A stretch of DNA of 64,000 bases from NCBI RefSeq assembly GCF_900100075.1, contig NZ_FNEG01000010.1, positions 62,001 to 126,000 of the forward strand, read 5' to 3'. Origin of the DNA: Chryseobacterium jejuense. Lineage in GTDB: Bacteria > Bacteroidota > Bacteroidia > Flavobacteriales > Weeksellaceae. The notes below the pieces were generated by a model, which was given only the letters and a program-made list of their open reading frames with translations, did not search any database and was not told the DNA's origin. Shown piece by piece: positions 31,064 through 39,092 of this stretch; the stretch's first letter is position 1, and each line of letters starts with the position of its first letter. The translations under genes and the position numbers were made by a program.

Positions 31064-32719
31064 TTATAATTTAGTAAATTTCTCTACAACACGTCTTGAT
31101 CCTTCATTGATATTGATGAGATATTGACCAGTAGGAAGATTGGAAATATTAATTTTTTCACCTGAAGAAACCGTATTTTTTATTACAGATCTTCCTTGCA
31201 TATTAATGATTTCAATATCCAGCTTTTTATCTTCAGTATTTTGAATAGCAATATAATTGCTGGATGGATTAGGATAAATTTTCACTTCCAGAACAGGTAA
31301 AGCTTTAGCAGAAGCTGTAGATTTACCTTCCAGCTGTAAAATGGCATTTTTAACATTCGGAAGCGGACCAATTTTTTTATTAACATCAGTACCACCTTGT
31401 GGAATTCCTGTAGAAACCAAAAGACTTCTCATAGCTGCTGGAGTTAAATTCTGTCCTGTAGTCTGACGGTAAAAAGACTGAACAAGTACTGCGGCAGATG
31501 CCACAGTAGGCGTTGCAGAACTGGTTCCGCTGAAATAATTATAAGTCCTGTTATTATCATTATCATACTTTGCATACGATCCATAACCTGCTGCCAGAAC
31601 ACTGCTTCCCCATCCTTGTACATCCACTCTGCTTCCATAAGTACTGAAACTTTGTTTGGAGTGAGTAGTATTAGGAGTTCCGGCACCTACAATGATAGCA
31701 CCGCTGTTTCCTCTTGCTCTGTAGGTAGCATAGAAAGGATCATCAAGATCCTGATTTCCATTTCCTGCCGCTGCAATGATAATAATTCCTGAATCTGTAG
31801 CAGCTTTTGTGAGATCCCAGATCACACTGTCATATTCAGCAGGGCAATATTGACCGTCTTTTCCCCCAGTCTGCATTTCATATAAGATAACATCTCCAGA
31901 TTGAGAAGCATTGATGGATCTGCTTACCGCTGAAGCTCTGTTGTATCCAACAGTAGTCCATTCCATATATCCTTTGATTTCTGAAGCACTGTAAACAGCA
32001 CCAGTAAGTCCAATATTATCTTTTATTGATCCTAAAATACTTACTACAGCCGTTCCATGATCCCGGTAGTTATTATTGGCTAATCCTGAATTGGGAGAAT
32101 ATCCAGGTTCCAATTGTATAGAATTCTGATTGGTTAACATTTCATGAGTTTTGTAGAACCCATATTCCACATCACGGATACGGATGTTTTGTCCGGTAAT
32201 CCCTCTTGACCATGCATATTTTGCATTGATTCCCGGGTTGTCATTCAGATAAGTCTGTACACTTTCCAGATCCGGAGTCGCTACAAACATATTGACCAAC
32301 GGTGGCTCAACTGGAGTACTGCTCATTACAGACACATATTCTATTTCCGGAAATTTTTCAAGGATTTTTGTAATTCTTTGAAAAGTGTCACCATCCTGAG
32401 CAGGAATATTGGCTTTAAATATTCTTTTCAGCTTTTGAACAGATTCACCTGAATTTCCGTTCCGTTGGCTGCTGGCGATCATTTCATTAATTTTTTCATT
32501 GTTGAAACCCAGATCATAAGTGAAGGATATTCCATTTTCCCTGGCAAACCTTTCCAGTTCCGGATTTTTACTGAGTGCATCCTTTTCCGAAGAGATGCCT
32601 TTTGAAAAACATACATAGATCAGATCATTTTGTTTAACGCTGCGATCCGATGGAGATTGTCCAAAGGAAAAGAAGAACGAGAACACCAATAAGGAAAGGA
32701 GTTTGATTTTTGTTTTCAT
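31064..32719 (-). CDS. Subtilisin-like (S8) serine protease with T9SS tail
   Basis: Secreted protease of 551 aa. A signal peptide (MKTKIKLLSLLVFSFFFSFGQ) is followed by a prodomain-like region and the S8 domain. The triad is Asp in IRIRDVEYGF, His in YRDHGTAVVSILG and Ser in FSGTSSATPTVASA; the oxyanion Asn is in IIAAAGNGNQD. The C-terminal 80 residues form a type A T9SS sorting domain (KIYPNPSSNYIAIQN, MQGRSVIK, LPTGQYLININEG). The ATG at 32719 is chosen because the 24 upstream codons add no signal sequence. A surface or secreted protease. Confidence 0.92.
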   Translation of the reverse strand: MKTKIKLLSLLVFSFFFSFGQSPSDRSVKQNDLIYVCFSKGISSEKDALSKNPELERFARENGISFTYDLGFNNEKINEMIASSQRNGNSGESVQKLKRIFKANIPAQDGDTFQRITKILEKFPEIEYVSVMSSTPVEPPLVNMFVATPDLESVQTYLNDNPGINAKYAWSRGITGQNIRIRDVEYGFYKTHEMLTNQNSIQLEPGYSPNSGLANNNYRDHGTAVVSILGSIKDNIGLTGAVYSASEIKGYMEWTTVGYNRASAVSRSINASQSGDVILYEMQTGGKDGQYCPAEYDSVIWDLTKAATDSGIIIIAAAGNGNQDLDDPFYATYRARGNSGAIIVGAGTPNTTHSKQSFSTYGSRVDVQGWGSSVLAAGYGSYAKYDNDNNRTYNYFSGTSSATPTVASAAVLVQSFYRQTTGQNLTPAAMRSLLVSTGIPQGGTDVNKKIGPLPNVKNAILQLEGKSTASAKALPVLEVKIYPNPSSNYIAIQNTEDKKLDIEIINMQGRSVIKNTVSSGEKINISNLPTGQYLININEGSRRVVEKFTKL

Positions 32720-32863
32720 ATTATTTATATTAAATGGTTGTGAATTGTTTTGGATAATATCAAAAATAATAATAAAATGAAAACAAATCACGTTTTTGTG
32801 AATTTATTTTTTAATCAGATTGCATTCGTCTTTGTATAAAGGATTTGCTCTGGTTTTTATAAA

Positions 32864-32894
32864 AAATACCTTTCAGCAAAACTGAAAGGTATTT
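32864..32894 (-). terminator. Terminator of the 32927-34453 minus-strand genes
   Basis: AAATACCTTTCAG (32864-32876) and CTGAAAGGTATTT (32882-32894) form a 13-bp perfect stem with a 5-nt loop; on the minus strand it runs into TTT. Confidence 0.8.
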
Positions 32895-32926
32895 CTTGGT
32901 TAGGATGTAGTAATTATTTTAACTTC

Positions 32927-33523
32927 TTAGTAATCAGATTGATTTCCATTAATTTTATGATAGAAAATCTGTTTTTTATTCATGATTTTATATTCAATTC
33001 CAATGCTGTCTTTATTAGCATTCACGAGCTTTGCTTGTTGAATAGGCTCATTTCGATCATCACTAGGAATATCAATTGAAGAACGTTGTAAAACCTTTTC
33101 TAAAATTTCAATATCGGGTGTTCTGCCTATTTCTTTTTCAAAAATACCTTTCTGTTTATAAATTGATATTTGCGGCTTAGCTAATGCTCCCGGACGATGT
33201 CTCTCAATTCGATAGTCGTTATTAAGCGAAATCCTCTGGTAACTATCTATGGTTGAAAAATAGCTGAGAAGAGCGAAAAAAGGAATCATCATGGGCAGAA
33301 TACTCAAAATAATTCCGGCCACCAAAAGTCCAAAATAGGCTTTAATTGCTTTTTTCTTCCAAAGCCTGATGATAATAAAAACAGTCAGGGCCAGCCAAAG
33401 CCAGCCAATAATTTTATTTGTGTAATATCCGGCATAGCTGTATTGATTAAAATTTAAAACAACCTCACTCAGGAAAACTAAGGTGATTACTAAATAAGCG
33501 ATGACAATATTTTTGTTCTTCAT
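32927..33523 (-). CDS. Membrane protein of unknown function
   Basis: The 198-aa product has hydrophobic helices near residues 5-25, 35-52 and 62-88 and a soluble C-terminal half (about 90-198). It contains RIERHRPGALAKPQISIYKQ and ends NQSDY. No family is recognised. It follows dtd by 13 bp, so the two share a transcript. Confidence 0.65.
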   Translation of the reverse strand: MKNKNIVIAYLVITLVFLSEVVLNFNQYSYAGYYTNKIIGWLWLALTVFIIIRLWKKKAIKAYFGLLVAGIILSILPMMIPFFALLSYFSTIDSYQRISLNNDYRIERHRPGALAKPQISIYKQKGIFEKEIGRTPDIEILEKVLQRSSIDIPSDDRNEPIQQAKLVNANKDSIGIEYKIMNKKQIFYHKINGNQSDY

Positions 33524-33536
33524 CTGTGTTCTGTTA

Positions 33537-33986
33537 TCAGCTTTTTGTAATAGAATCCATAACGATGGTTACAGGTCCGTCATTGATTAATGAAACTTTC
33601 ATATCTGCTCCGAAAATGCCGCTTTCAGTTTTCAATCCGGATTTTGCTATTTCTTCTTTAAAATAATCAAATAACGGAACGGCTTTATCGGGTTTGGCTG
33701 CTTTAATGAAAGAAGGGCGGTTTCCTTTTTTATAATCTGCAATTAAGGTAAACTGGCTGATGCATAGGATCTCTCCGGAAATATCCTTTACAGAAAGATT
33801 GAGCTTGTCATCTTCATCACCAAAGATCCTCAGATTAAGTATTTTCTGAACCAGCCAATCTGCATCCGTTTTTTCATCATTCTCATCAATGCCTACCAGC
33901 AGCATTAAGCCTTTCCTTATTTCTCCTACTATTTTTCCATCTACTTTTACATTGGCTTCAGAGACTCTTTGTATAACGATCTTCAT
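33537..33986 (-). CDS. dtd: D-aminoacyl-tRNA deacylase
   Basis: Hydrolyses D-aminoacyl-tRNA and thus keeps D-amino acids out of proteins. The 149-aa product is standard length: MKIVIQRVSEANVKVDG at the start, ILCISQFTLIADYKKGNRPS (about residues 75-94, the SQFTL motif), FGADMKVSLINDGPVTIVM at the end (GPVT motif). The cluster dtd, lipoprotein and membrane protein is transcribed leftward. Confidence 0.95.
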   Translation of the reverse strand: MKIVIQRVSEANVKVDGKIVGEIRKGLMLLVGIDENDEKTDADWLVQKILNLRIFGDEDDKLNLSVKDISGEILCISQFTLIADYKKGNRPSFIKAAKPDKAVPLFDYFKEEIAKSGLKTESGIFGADMKVSLINDGPVTIVMDSITKS

Positions 33987-33994
33987 TTTTTATT

Positions 33995-34453
33995 TTAAAA
34001 GTAAATATTTAAGGTTTTGCTTGCAGGATCATAATTATAAGAAGTATAAGTCTTAGGAGGAAGAGAGGTTTTAGCCCCATCCAGTGGCTGACCGGTTCTT
34101 AAAATCCATTTGGTTCCATCCTTTGGACATAGTATTGCAATATTATCCTTTACCTCAAGGGTGGTATCATTATCAGGACATAAATGAGGAGCATTACGAT
34201 CATAAACCTTGAAGGTATTTCCAACACGAACTATGATTAATCCTCTGGTTCCGGATTGCTGTTCATTAACATAAATCCAGCCATCATCATAATTCAAAGC
34301 GTTATATGCAGGAAGGTTTAAATTTAAAGAAACATTGATTGGGTTGTTCGGAAAGCAGTTCACAGTATCTTCTCTACTTCCGCATGAGTTTATAGATAAA
34401 TTACTGAAAATCAATAAAATGAAAATAGATAATATCGAAAAAGTTTTTTTCAT
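33995..34453 (-). CDS. Lipoprotein with degenerate Rieske-like domain
   Basis: The 152-aa lipoprotein has MKKTFSILSIFILLIFSNLSINSC at the start (Cys24). Residues about 90-130 (NAPHLCPDNDTT, then IAILCPKDGTKWIL, then GQPLDGAK) have the spacing of a Rieske 2Fe-2S fold. The Rieske CxH pairs are missing: both cysteines are there but both histidines are replaced. It therefore probably binds no Rieske cluster. It sits 8 bp before dtd, and its 5' end is divergent from greA. Confidence 0.7.
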   Translation of the reverse strand: MKKTFSILSIFILLIFSNLSINSCGSREDTVNCFPNNPINVSLNLNLPAYNALNYDDGWIYVNEQQSGTRGLIIVRVGNTFKVYDRNAPHLCPDNDTTLEVKDNIAILCPKDGTKWILRTGQPLDGAKTSLPPKTYTSYNYDPASKTLNIYF

Positions 34454-34470
34454 TTCAATTTAAATTTTTA

Positions 34471-34478
34471 TATATTTG
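34471..34478 (+). promoter_or_regulatory. -7 element of the greA promoter
   Basis: TATATTTG is a full TAnnTTTG match. A T-rich run (34444-34450) lies at the -33 distance. It gives a leader of about 80 nt. Confidence 0.55.
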
Positions 34479-34512
34479 TAGAAATTAAACGATTATAACA
34501 CGTAAAACATTG

Positions 34513-34538
34513 TCCGGCAAATGTCGGATTATTTTTTT
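34513..34538 (+). terminator. Terminator-like hairpin in the greA leader
   Basis: TCCGGCA and TGTCGGA (34513-34528) form a seven-pair stem with one G-U pair and a minimal loop, followed by TTATTTTTTT. It lies between the greA promoter and start codon, where a terminator would act as an attenuator or release a small leader RNA. Confidence 0.6.
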
Positions 34539-34563
34539 ATACTAAAACTAAATTTTGAAAATT

Positions 34564-35034
34564 ATGGCAAGCTATGTAACAAAGGAGGGCCTTGAGAAAA
34601 TGAAAGCTGAGCTGGAACAGTTGGAAACTGTGGAAAGACCAAAAATTACTCAGCAGATCGCAGAAGCTAGAGATAAAGGAGATTTGTCTGAAAATGCAGA
34701 ATATGATGCGGCTAAAGAGGCTCAGGGGATGCTTGAAATGAGAATTTCTAAGCTGAAGGATGTTATCTCAACTTCTAAAATTATAGACGAAAGCCAATTA
34801 GATACTTCAAAAGTTTCTATCTTAACTACAGTGAAGCTTAAGAATAATGCAACTAAACAAGAGCAGGTATTTACATTGGTACCAGATAACGAAAGCGACC
34901 TTAAAACAGGAAGAATTTCTGTAAACACTCCAATTGCGAAAGGATTACTAGGAAAAGTTAAAGGCGAAACAGCTGAGATTACTTTACCTAACGGAAACAA
35001 ACTTTCTTTTGAAGTATTAGACATCACTCTATAG
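34564..35034 (+). CDS. greA: Transcript cleavage factor GreA
   Basis: Rescues backtracked RNA polymerase by stimulating transcript cleavage. About 156 aa from the ATG at 34564; three upstream codons of the open frame are leader. The N-terminal coiled coil contains the acidic tip RDKGDLSENAEYDAAKE (about residues 37-53). The C-terminal FKBP-like domain ends AEITLPNGNKLSFEVLDI. It has its own leader with a terminator-like hairpin and is followed by the HIT-protein gene 57 bp downstream. Confidence 0.96.
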   Translation: MASYVTKEGLEKMKAELEQLETVERPKITQQIAEARDKGDLSENAEYDAAKEAQGMLEMRISKLKDVISTSKIIDESQLDTSKVSILTTVKLKNNATKQEQVFTLVPDNESDLKTGRISVNTPIAKGLLGKVKGETAEITLPNGNKLSFEVLDITL

Positions 35035-35091
35035 TCTGATACCACCTTTCATTTCTAAACTTCCAGTACTTAATCTCTAACTTTTATAAAA

Positions 35092-35481
35092 ATGAGCACT
35101 ATATTCACAAAAATCATCAATGGCGAAATTCCCTCTTATAAAATTGCAGAGGATGAAAACTTTATTGCATTCCTCGACGCAATGCCTTTGGTGAAAGGAC
35201 ATACTTTAGTAGTTCCCAAGAAAGAAGTGGATTTGATTTTTGATCTTGAAAGTGAAGAATACAAAAACCTTTGGGGATTTGCCCAAGAGGTAGCCAAGAA
35301 GATCAAAACTGCAATTCCATGTGTAAGAGTAGGAGTAGCGGTTGTAGGACTTGAAGTTCCCCATGCTCATATCCATCTTATTCCTTTAAACAAGATGGAA
35401 GAAATGAACTTCAGAAATGAAAGACTAAAATTAACGAACGAAGAATATACAGAGATTCAAAACTCAATTATTAATTCTTAA
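35092..35481 (+). CDS. HIT-family nucleotide hydrolase (Hint-like)
   Basis: The 129-aa histidine-triad protein splits phosphoramidates of adenosine nucleotides. It begins STIFTKIINGEIPSYKIAED and carries the triad in LEVPHAHIHLIPL (about residues 94-106, His-Ala-His-Ile-His). It is of normal length with no extra domain. It is downstream of greA in the same direction and ends in a perfect terminator. Confidence 0.94.
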   Translation: MSTIFTKIINGEIPSYKIAEDENFIAFLDAMPLVKGHTLVVPKKEVDLIFDLESEEYKNLWGFAQEVAKKIKTAIPCVRVGVAVVGLEVPHAHIHLIPLNKMEEMNFRNERLKLTNEEYTEIQNSIINS

Positions 35482-35487
35482 AACACA

Positions 35488-35525
35488 GAAAATCGTAAAA
35501 AAGAAATTTTTTACGATTTTCTTTA
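35488..35525. terminator. Terminator between the HIT gene and clpX
   Basis: GAAAATCGTAAAAAA (35488-35502) pairs with TTTTTTACGATTTTC (35507-35521) around a GAAA loop, followed by TTT. Confidence 0.8.
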
Positions 35526-35555
35526 ACATATACATACCTATATATTATATAAAAT

Positions 35556-36743
35556 ATGAATCCAAACCAATGTTCATTCTGCGGAAGAAAAAGAAATGAA
35601 GTACAAATGTTGATTTCTGGGCAGAACGGTTTTATTTGTGAAAATTGTATAGAGCAGGCACACGTTATTGTGAAAGACAGTGCTTCAAAGTCAGGACATT
35701 CACCTGCAGACAATATGGAAGATCTTAAAAAGCCAAAAGAGATCAAAGGATTTCTGGATCAATATGTCATCGGACAGGATCAGGCTAAAAAGCAGCTTTC
35801 CATTGCGGTGTATAACCATTATAAGAGATTGCTTCACGCTCAGGACGAAAACAGAGAAGTAGAGCTTGAAAAGTCCAATATCATCATGATAGGAGAGACC
35901 GGAACAGGAAAAACCCTTTTGGCTAAAACTATTGCCAGAGAACTTAACGTTCCTTTCTGTATCGTAGATGCTACTATTTTAACAGAAGCAGGATATGTAG
36001 GAGAAGATGTTGAAAGCATCCTTTCAAGATTATTGATGGTGGCAGATTATGATGTGGAAAAAGCAGAAAAAGGAATTGTCTTTATTGATGAGATTGATAA
36101 GATTGCAAGAAAATCAGACAATCCAAGTATTACAAGAGATGTTTCTGGAGAAGGAGTACAGCAGGGATTGTTGAAGCTGTTGGAAGGAAGTATTGTAAAC
36201 GTACCGCCACAGGGAGGAAGAAAGCATCCTGATCAAAAATATATTCAGGTGAATACTCAGAATATTCTGTTTATTGCTGGTGGAGCCTTTGACGGAATCA
36301 AAGAAATCATTGAAAGAAGAATGAATAAGCAGGCTATTGGTTTCAGTTCTGAAAAAATCAATAAAACTGATGAAGATGAATATGTATTAACAAATATTAA
36401 TGCAATCGATTTACGTTCTTTCGGGTTAATTCCCGAACTTTTAGGAAGATTTCCAATCATCACTTACCTTGATAAACTCACAAAAGAGACACTGGTAAGA
36501 ATTATGAAAGAACCTAAAAATTCAATTGTGAATCAATTTGTGGAACTTTTCAAAATGGATGGCACGAATTTGGCAATTACGGACGGAGCAATCGAAAGAA
36601 TTGTGGAGGAAACCATTGAAAAAGGGTTAGGAGCAAGAGGTCTTAGAGGGACTACAGAAAAGGTCTTGGAAGACTATATGTTTTCAATCGGAGAGGAAAA
36701 AGATATAGTATTAACAGAAGATAATATTTTGATTAATAGATAA
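35556..36743 (+). CDS. clpX: ATP-dependent Clp protease ATP-binding subunit ClpX
   Basis: Unfoldase that feeds tagged proteins to ClpP. The 395-aa product is slightly shorter than E. coli ClpX (424 aa) but complete: zinc-finger cysteines 6, 9, 28 and 31 (CSFC, CENC), Walker A GETGTGKT (about 113), pore loop GYVGED, Walker B IVFIDEIDK (about 170) and sensor-2 GARGLRG (about 350). No clpP gene is in the window. The gene sits between a terminator and the 36773 promoter and is probably monocistronic. Confidence 0.96.
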   Translation: MNPNQCSFCGRKRNEVQMLISGQNGFICENCIEQAHVIVKDSASKSGHSPADNMEDLKKPKEIKGFLDQYVIGQDQAKKQLSIAVYNHYKRLLHAQDENREVELEKSNIIMIGETGTGKTLLAKTIARELNVPFCIVDATILTEAGYVGEDVESILSRLLMVADYDVEKAEKGIVFIDEIDKIARKSDNPSITRDVSGEGVQQGLLKLLEGSIVNVPPQGGRKHPDQKYIQVNTQNILFIAGGAFDGIKEIIERRMNKQAIGFSSEKINKTDEDEYVLTNINAIDLRSFGLIPELLGRFPIITYLDKLTKETLVRIMKEPKNSIVNQFVELFKMDGTNLAITDGAIERIVEETIEKGLGARGLRGTTEKVLEDYMFSIGEEKDIVLTEDNILINR

Positions 36744-36772
36744 AAAAGTTTTTTTTTTAAAGAAAAAAATAA

Positions 36773-36780
36773 TACCTTTG
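36773..36780 (+). promoter_or_regulatory. -7 element of the T9SS-protein promoter
   Basis: TACCTTTG matches TAnnTTTG, and a long T-tract (about 36749-36758) stands at the -33 distance. The start of transcription would be near 36787. Confidence 0.55.
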
Positions 36781-36818
36781 CGGGTGAAGATTGTATTAAC
36801 ACACAAATAATTTATACA

Positions 36819-38789
36819 ATGAGAAAAAGTTTATTTGCTATAGGTCTTTTAGCAATTAGTTACTCTGTTCAGGCGCAGATACTATGTCATGTTGACACTA
36901 ATGCTAATATGTATGTGAGCGAAGGCACCCTAGTTTATAGTGGTGGAGGTGTACAAACAAAAGGCACGGGTCTTTTGGAAGTACATGGAAATGTAATGGT
37001 CGTAGGATCAGGCGCAGACGCTTTTAAAACGATTGATGCTGGCGGGGCAAATAAAACCGACGGAGGAAACATCGTTTTGAAAATGAATACTCCTAGTAGC
37101 TACGCTACATCTACGTACGGACAGTTGTACATCGATGGATTATCCCAATCCAATGTTACTGGTGTTGTAAGTAAAGAGTATAGAAATGCGAAGCACGGTG
37201 ATGGTAATTTTTACCAACAAATGGCTTTACCTTTTAATAATAAAGTATTAAGCACTCTATCTCCTGAACTTAACAAAACCTTTACTGATGCCAGATATTC
37301 TAAGAATGAAATCTTAACTTGGGATAATGCTACAGTTGTAAGTAATACATTAACAACTGCTTCTGCTACTCAGGTTCCTTATGGGTATTATATGCTGGGA
37401 TCAAATAATAACAATTTAGATCTTAGCACTCCTCCTGGAGGCGCTAATGCGGTTTACACCGTTAATGGTCAGCCATTCTCAAATTTACCAATCGCTAATT
37501 TACAGAACGCGGGTAATAATATTGATTTTGGACCAAGTGGTACTTATAAAAACTCTTATAACGAGAAGTATAATACCTACCTTTATGATCAGTTTGAAGA
37601 AACAGCAAGCCCTTGGGCAGGTAATTATGGAAAGAATATCTACGAATTTGGTAACCCTTTTTTAACAAATCTGGATTTATCAGCTATTGGATATCTTGAA
37701 ACTACTCCGAATGGTATCACAGATGGTAATGCTATCAATAATATCTGGGCAGTTCAATATTATCCAGGTTCTGTGCAATACACCAATGCAGGAAGTTCAT
37801 TTACGGATCCTCTTATTATGACCTATGATGAAAATACTCATATTCCAGTAGGTGACGTTAATAACCTTATGGTAAAGCCAATGGGGGTTTTCATTATGAA
37901 GTTAAGAGATAATACTGCTCAAACTTTGAACTTCAATACTCTTAGAAGATTTAGCAATACAGCAAGACCAGTAAATACTGATTATAATGTAAATGCTAAG
38001 AAAGCTTTTGGTAAAGCAACCGGAACTATAAAACAATTAGGAGTAATTGGTCTGGATGCTAATGGTAAAGAGTTAGGAAGAACTTATTATGTGGTTTCAG
38101 GACATGCTACTACAGGACATCAGACTTCTACAGCAACTACTGTACAGGCTGCTGCTGGAGATAACTTGTTTGTTACATATGAAGAAAAACAAAGTGGAGG
38201 AATTGATCCTAACTATCAATCCAATTATTCATTATACATTAATGAAGCGAATGAGAAAGATTTCTTAGGAAAAGAAATTTTATTAAACAGTTTTGATTAT
38301 AATGAACCTAATCATATTCAGAAAATTGTTTCTTATAAATTTGAGGTGAGGGAAAATGCTGATAAAATTCCTGCAGGAATTCATCAGTTATCTTCCGGAA
38401 CAGGATTCTATTATAAAACTGCTAATGGTAATGTAGAAGAGATTAAGCAAGATGCTGTAATTCCTGTAAATTCAAAAACTTACAGTCTATATTATGGAGC
38501 TCCAGATAGAGGGTCATTAGCAACTAAAGAAGATAATACTAAAACACTTTCCAGAACAATGGTTGTATATAACCCAGCGGTTAGCAACTATATTGTCAGA
38601 TTTGATAAAAATTGGAAAAAAGCAGATATTGAAGTTTATGATATGAGTGGTAAACTTATCATCTCTAAGAAAGCAGTAGATGCATCTAAAGATTTCGTGA
38701 TTGAACTTGATGGTTCAGTGAAGAGCTCTTATGTTGTAAAAGTGGTTTCTGATAAAGGAGTAATAGTTAACACCAAAATCTTAAAATAA
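36819..38789 (+). CDS. Large T9SS-type secreted protein of unknown function
   Basis: The 656-aa product has a signal peptide (MRKSLFAIGLLAISYSVQA) and a long beta-rich, Asn/Gly/Thr-rich body with no recognised domain. The C-terminus, PAVSNYIVRFDKNWKKADIE followed by DMSGKLIISKKAVD and ending VVSDKGVIVNTKILK, is of the T9SS sorting type. It is probably surface exposed. A PID-CTERM-like peptide gene follows 5 bp later and a TlpA-like gene after that. Confidence 0.82.
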   Translation: MRKSLFAIGLLAISYSVQAQILCHVDTNANMYVSEGTLVYSGGGVQTKGTGLLEVHGNVMVVGSGADAFKTIDAGGANKTDGGNIVLKMNTPSSYATSTYGQLYIDGLSQSNVTGVVSKEYRNAKHGDGNFYQQMALPFNNKVLSTLSPELNKTFTDARYSKNEILTWDNATVVSNTLTTASATQVPYGYYMLGSNNNNLDLSTPPGGANAVYTVNGQPFSNLPIANLQNAGNNIDFGPSGTYKNSYNEKYNTYLYDQFEETASPWAGNYGKNIYEFGNPFLTNLDLSAIGYLETTPNGITDGNAINNIWAVQYYPGSVQYTNAGSSFTDPLIMTYDENTHIPVGDVNNLMVKPMGVFIMKLRDNTAQTLNFNTLRRFSNTARPVNTDYNVNAKKAFGKATGTIKQLGVIGLDANGKELGRTYYVVSGHATTGHQTSTATTVQAAAGDNLFVTYEEKQSGGIDPNYQSNYSLYINEANEKDFLGKEILLNSFDYNEPNHIQKIVSYKFEVRENADKIPAGIHQLSSGTGFYYKTANGNVEEIKQDAVIPVNSKTYSLYYGAPDRGSLATKEDNTKTLSRTMVVYNPAVSNYIVRFDKNWKKADIEVYDMSGKLIISKKAVDASKDFVIELDGSVKSSYVVKVVSDKGVIVNTKILK

Positions 38790-38794
38790 ATAAT

Positions 38795-39031
38795 ATGAAA
38801 ACTATAAATAAACTAATATCCGCTCTTTTGCTTTTTGTGGTATCATTTGCTTATGCAGAAGAAAATAATGCTATTCCTCCGGCTCCAGAAGCTGCAGCTA
38901 GAGGGGGAATTGGAGGAGGTGGTCCAGGTGCACCATCATCACCAATTGATATGTATGTATATTTGCTTGCTGTAGTAGCGATTGTGTTCATTGCATTCTA
39001 TACAAAAAAGTATAAAAGTATAAAAGCATAA
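38795..39031 (+). CDS. PID-CTERM-like short sorting peptide
   Basis: The 78-aa protein has an N-terminal signal peptide (MKTINKLISALLLFVVSFAYA), a Gly/Pro/Ala-rich middle (GGIGGGGPGAPSSPID) and a C-terminal membrane helix with a basic tail (YVYLLAVVAIVFIAFYTKKYKS). This order, with the P-S-S-P-I-D box before the helix, is that of the putative PID-CTERM sorting class seen in Bacteroidetes. The sorting enzyme is not known. It follows the T9SS protein by 5 bp and is probably its cotranscribed partner. Confidence 0.65.
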   Translation: MKTINKLISALLLFVVSFAYAEENNAIPPAPEAAARGGIGGGGPGAPSSPIDMYVYLLAVVAIVFIAFYTKKYKSIKA

Positions 39032-39051
39032 AATTTTATTAAAATAATATG

Positions 39052-39084
39052 AAACTCTCTGATTAATCAGAGAGTTTTTTTATT
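39052..39084 (+). terminator. Perfect palindromic terminator
   Basis: AAACTCTCTGATTAATCAGAGAGTTT is a 26-bp perfect palindrome (39052-39077) followed by TTTTTA. It separates the PID-CTERM-like gene from the thioredoxin gene. Confidence 0.85.
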
Positions 39085-39092
39085 TTTACTCT

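Noticed and set aside
32824..32862. Possible -7 element TTTG near the dtd terminator
   Set aside because: No second element at the right distance and no gene starts nearby on that strand.
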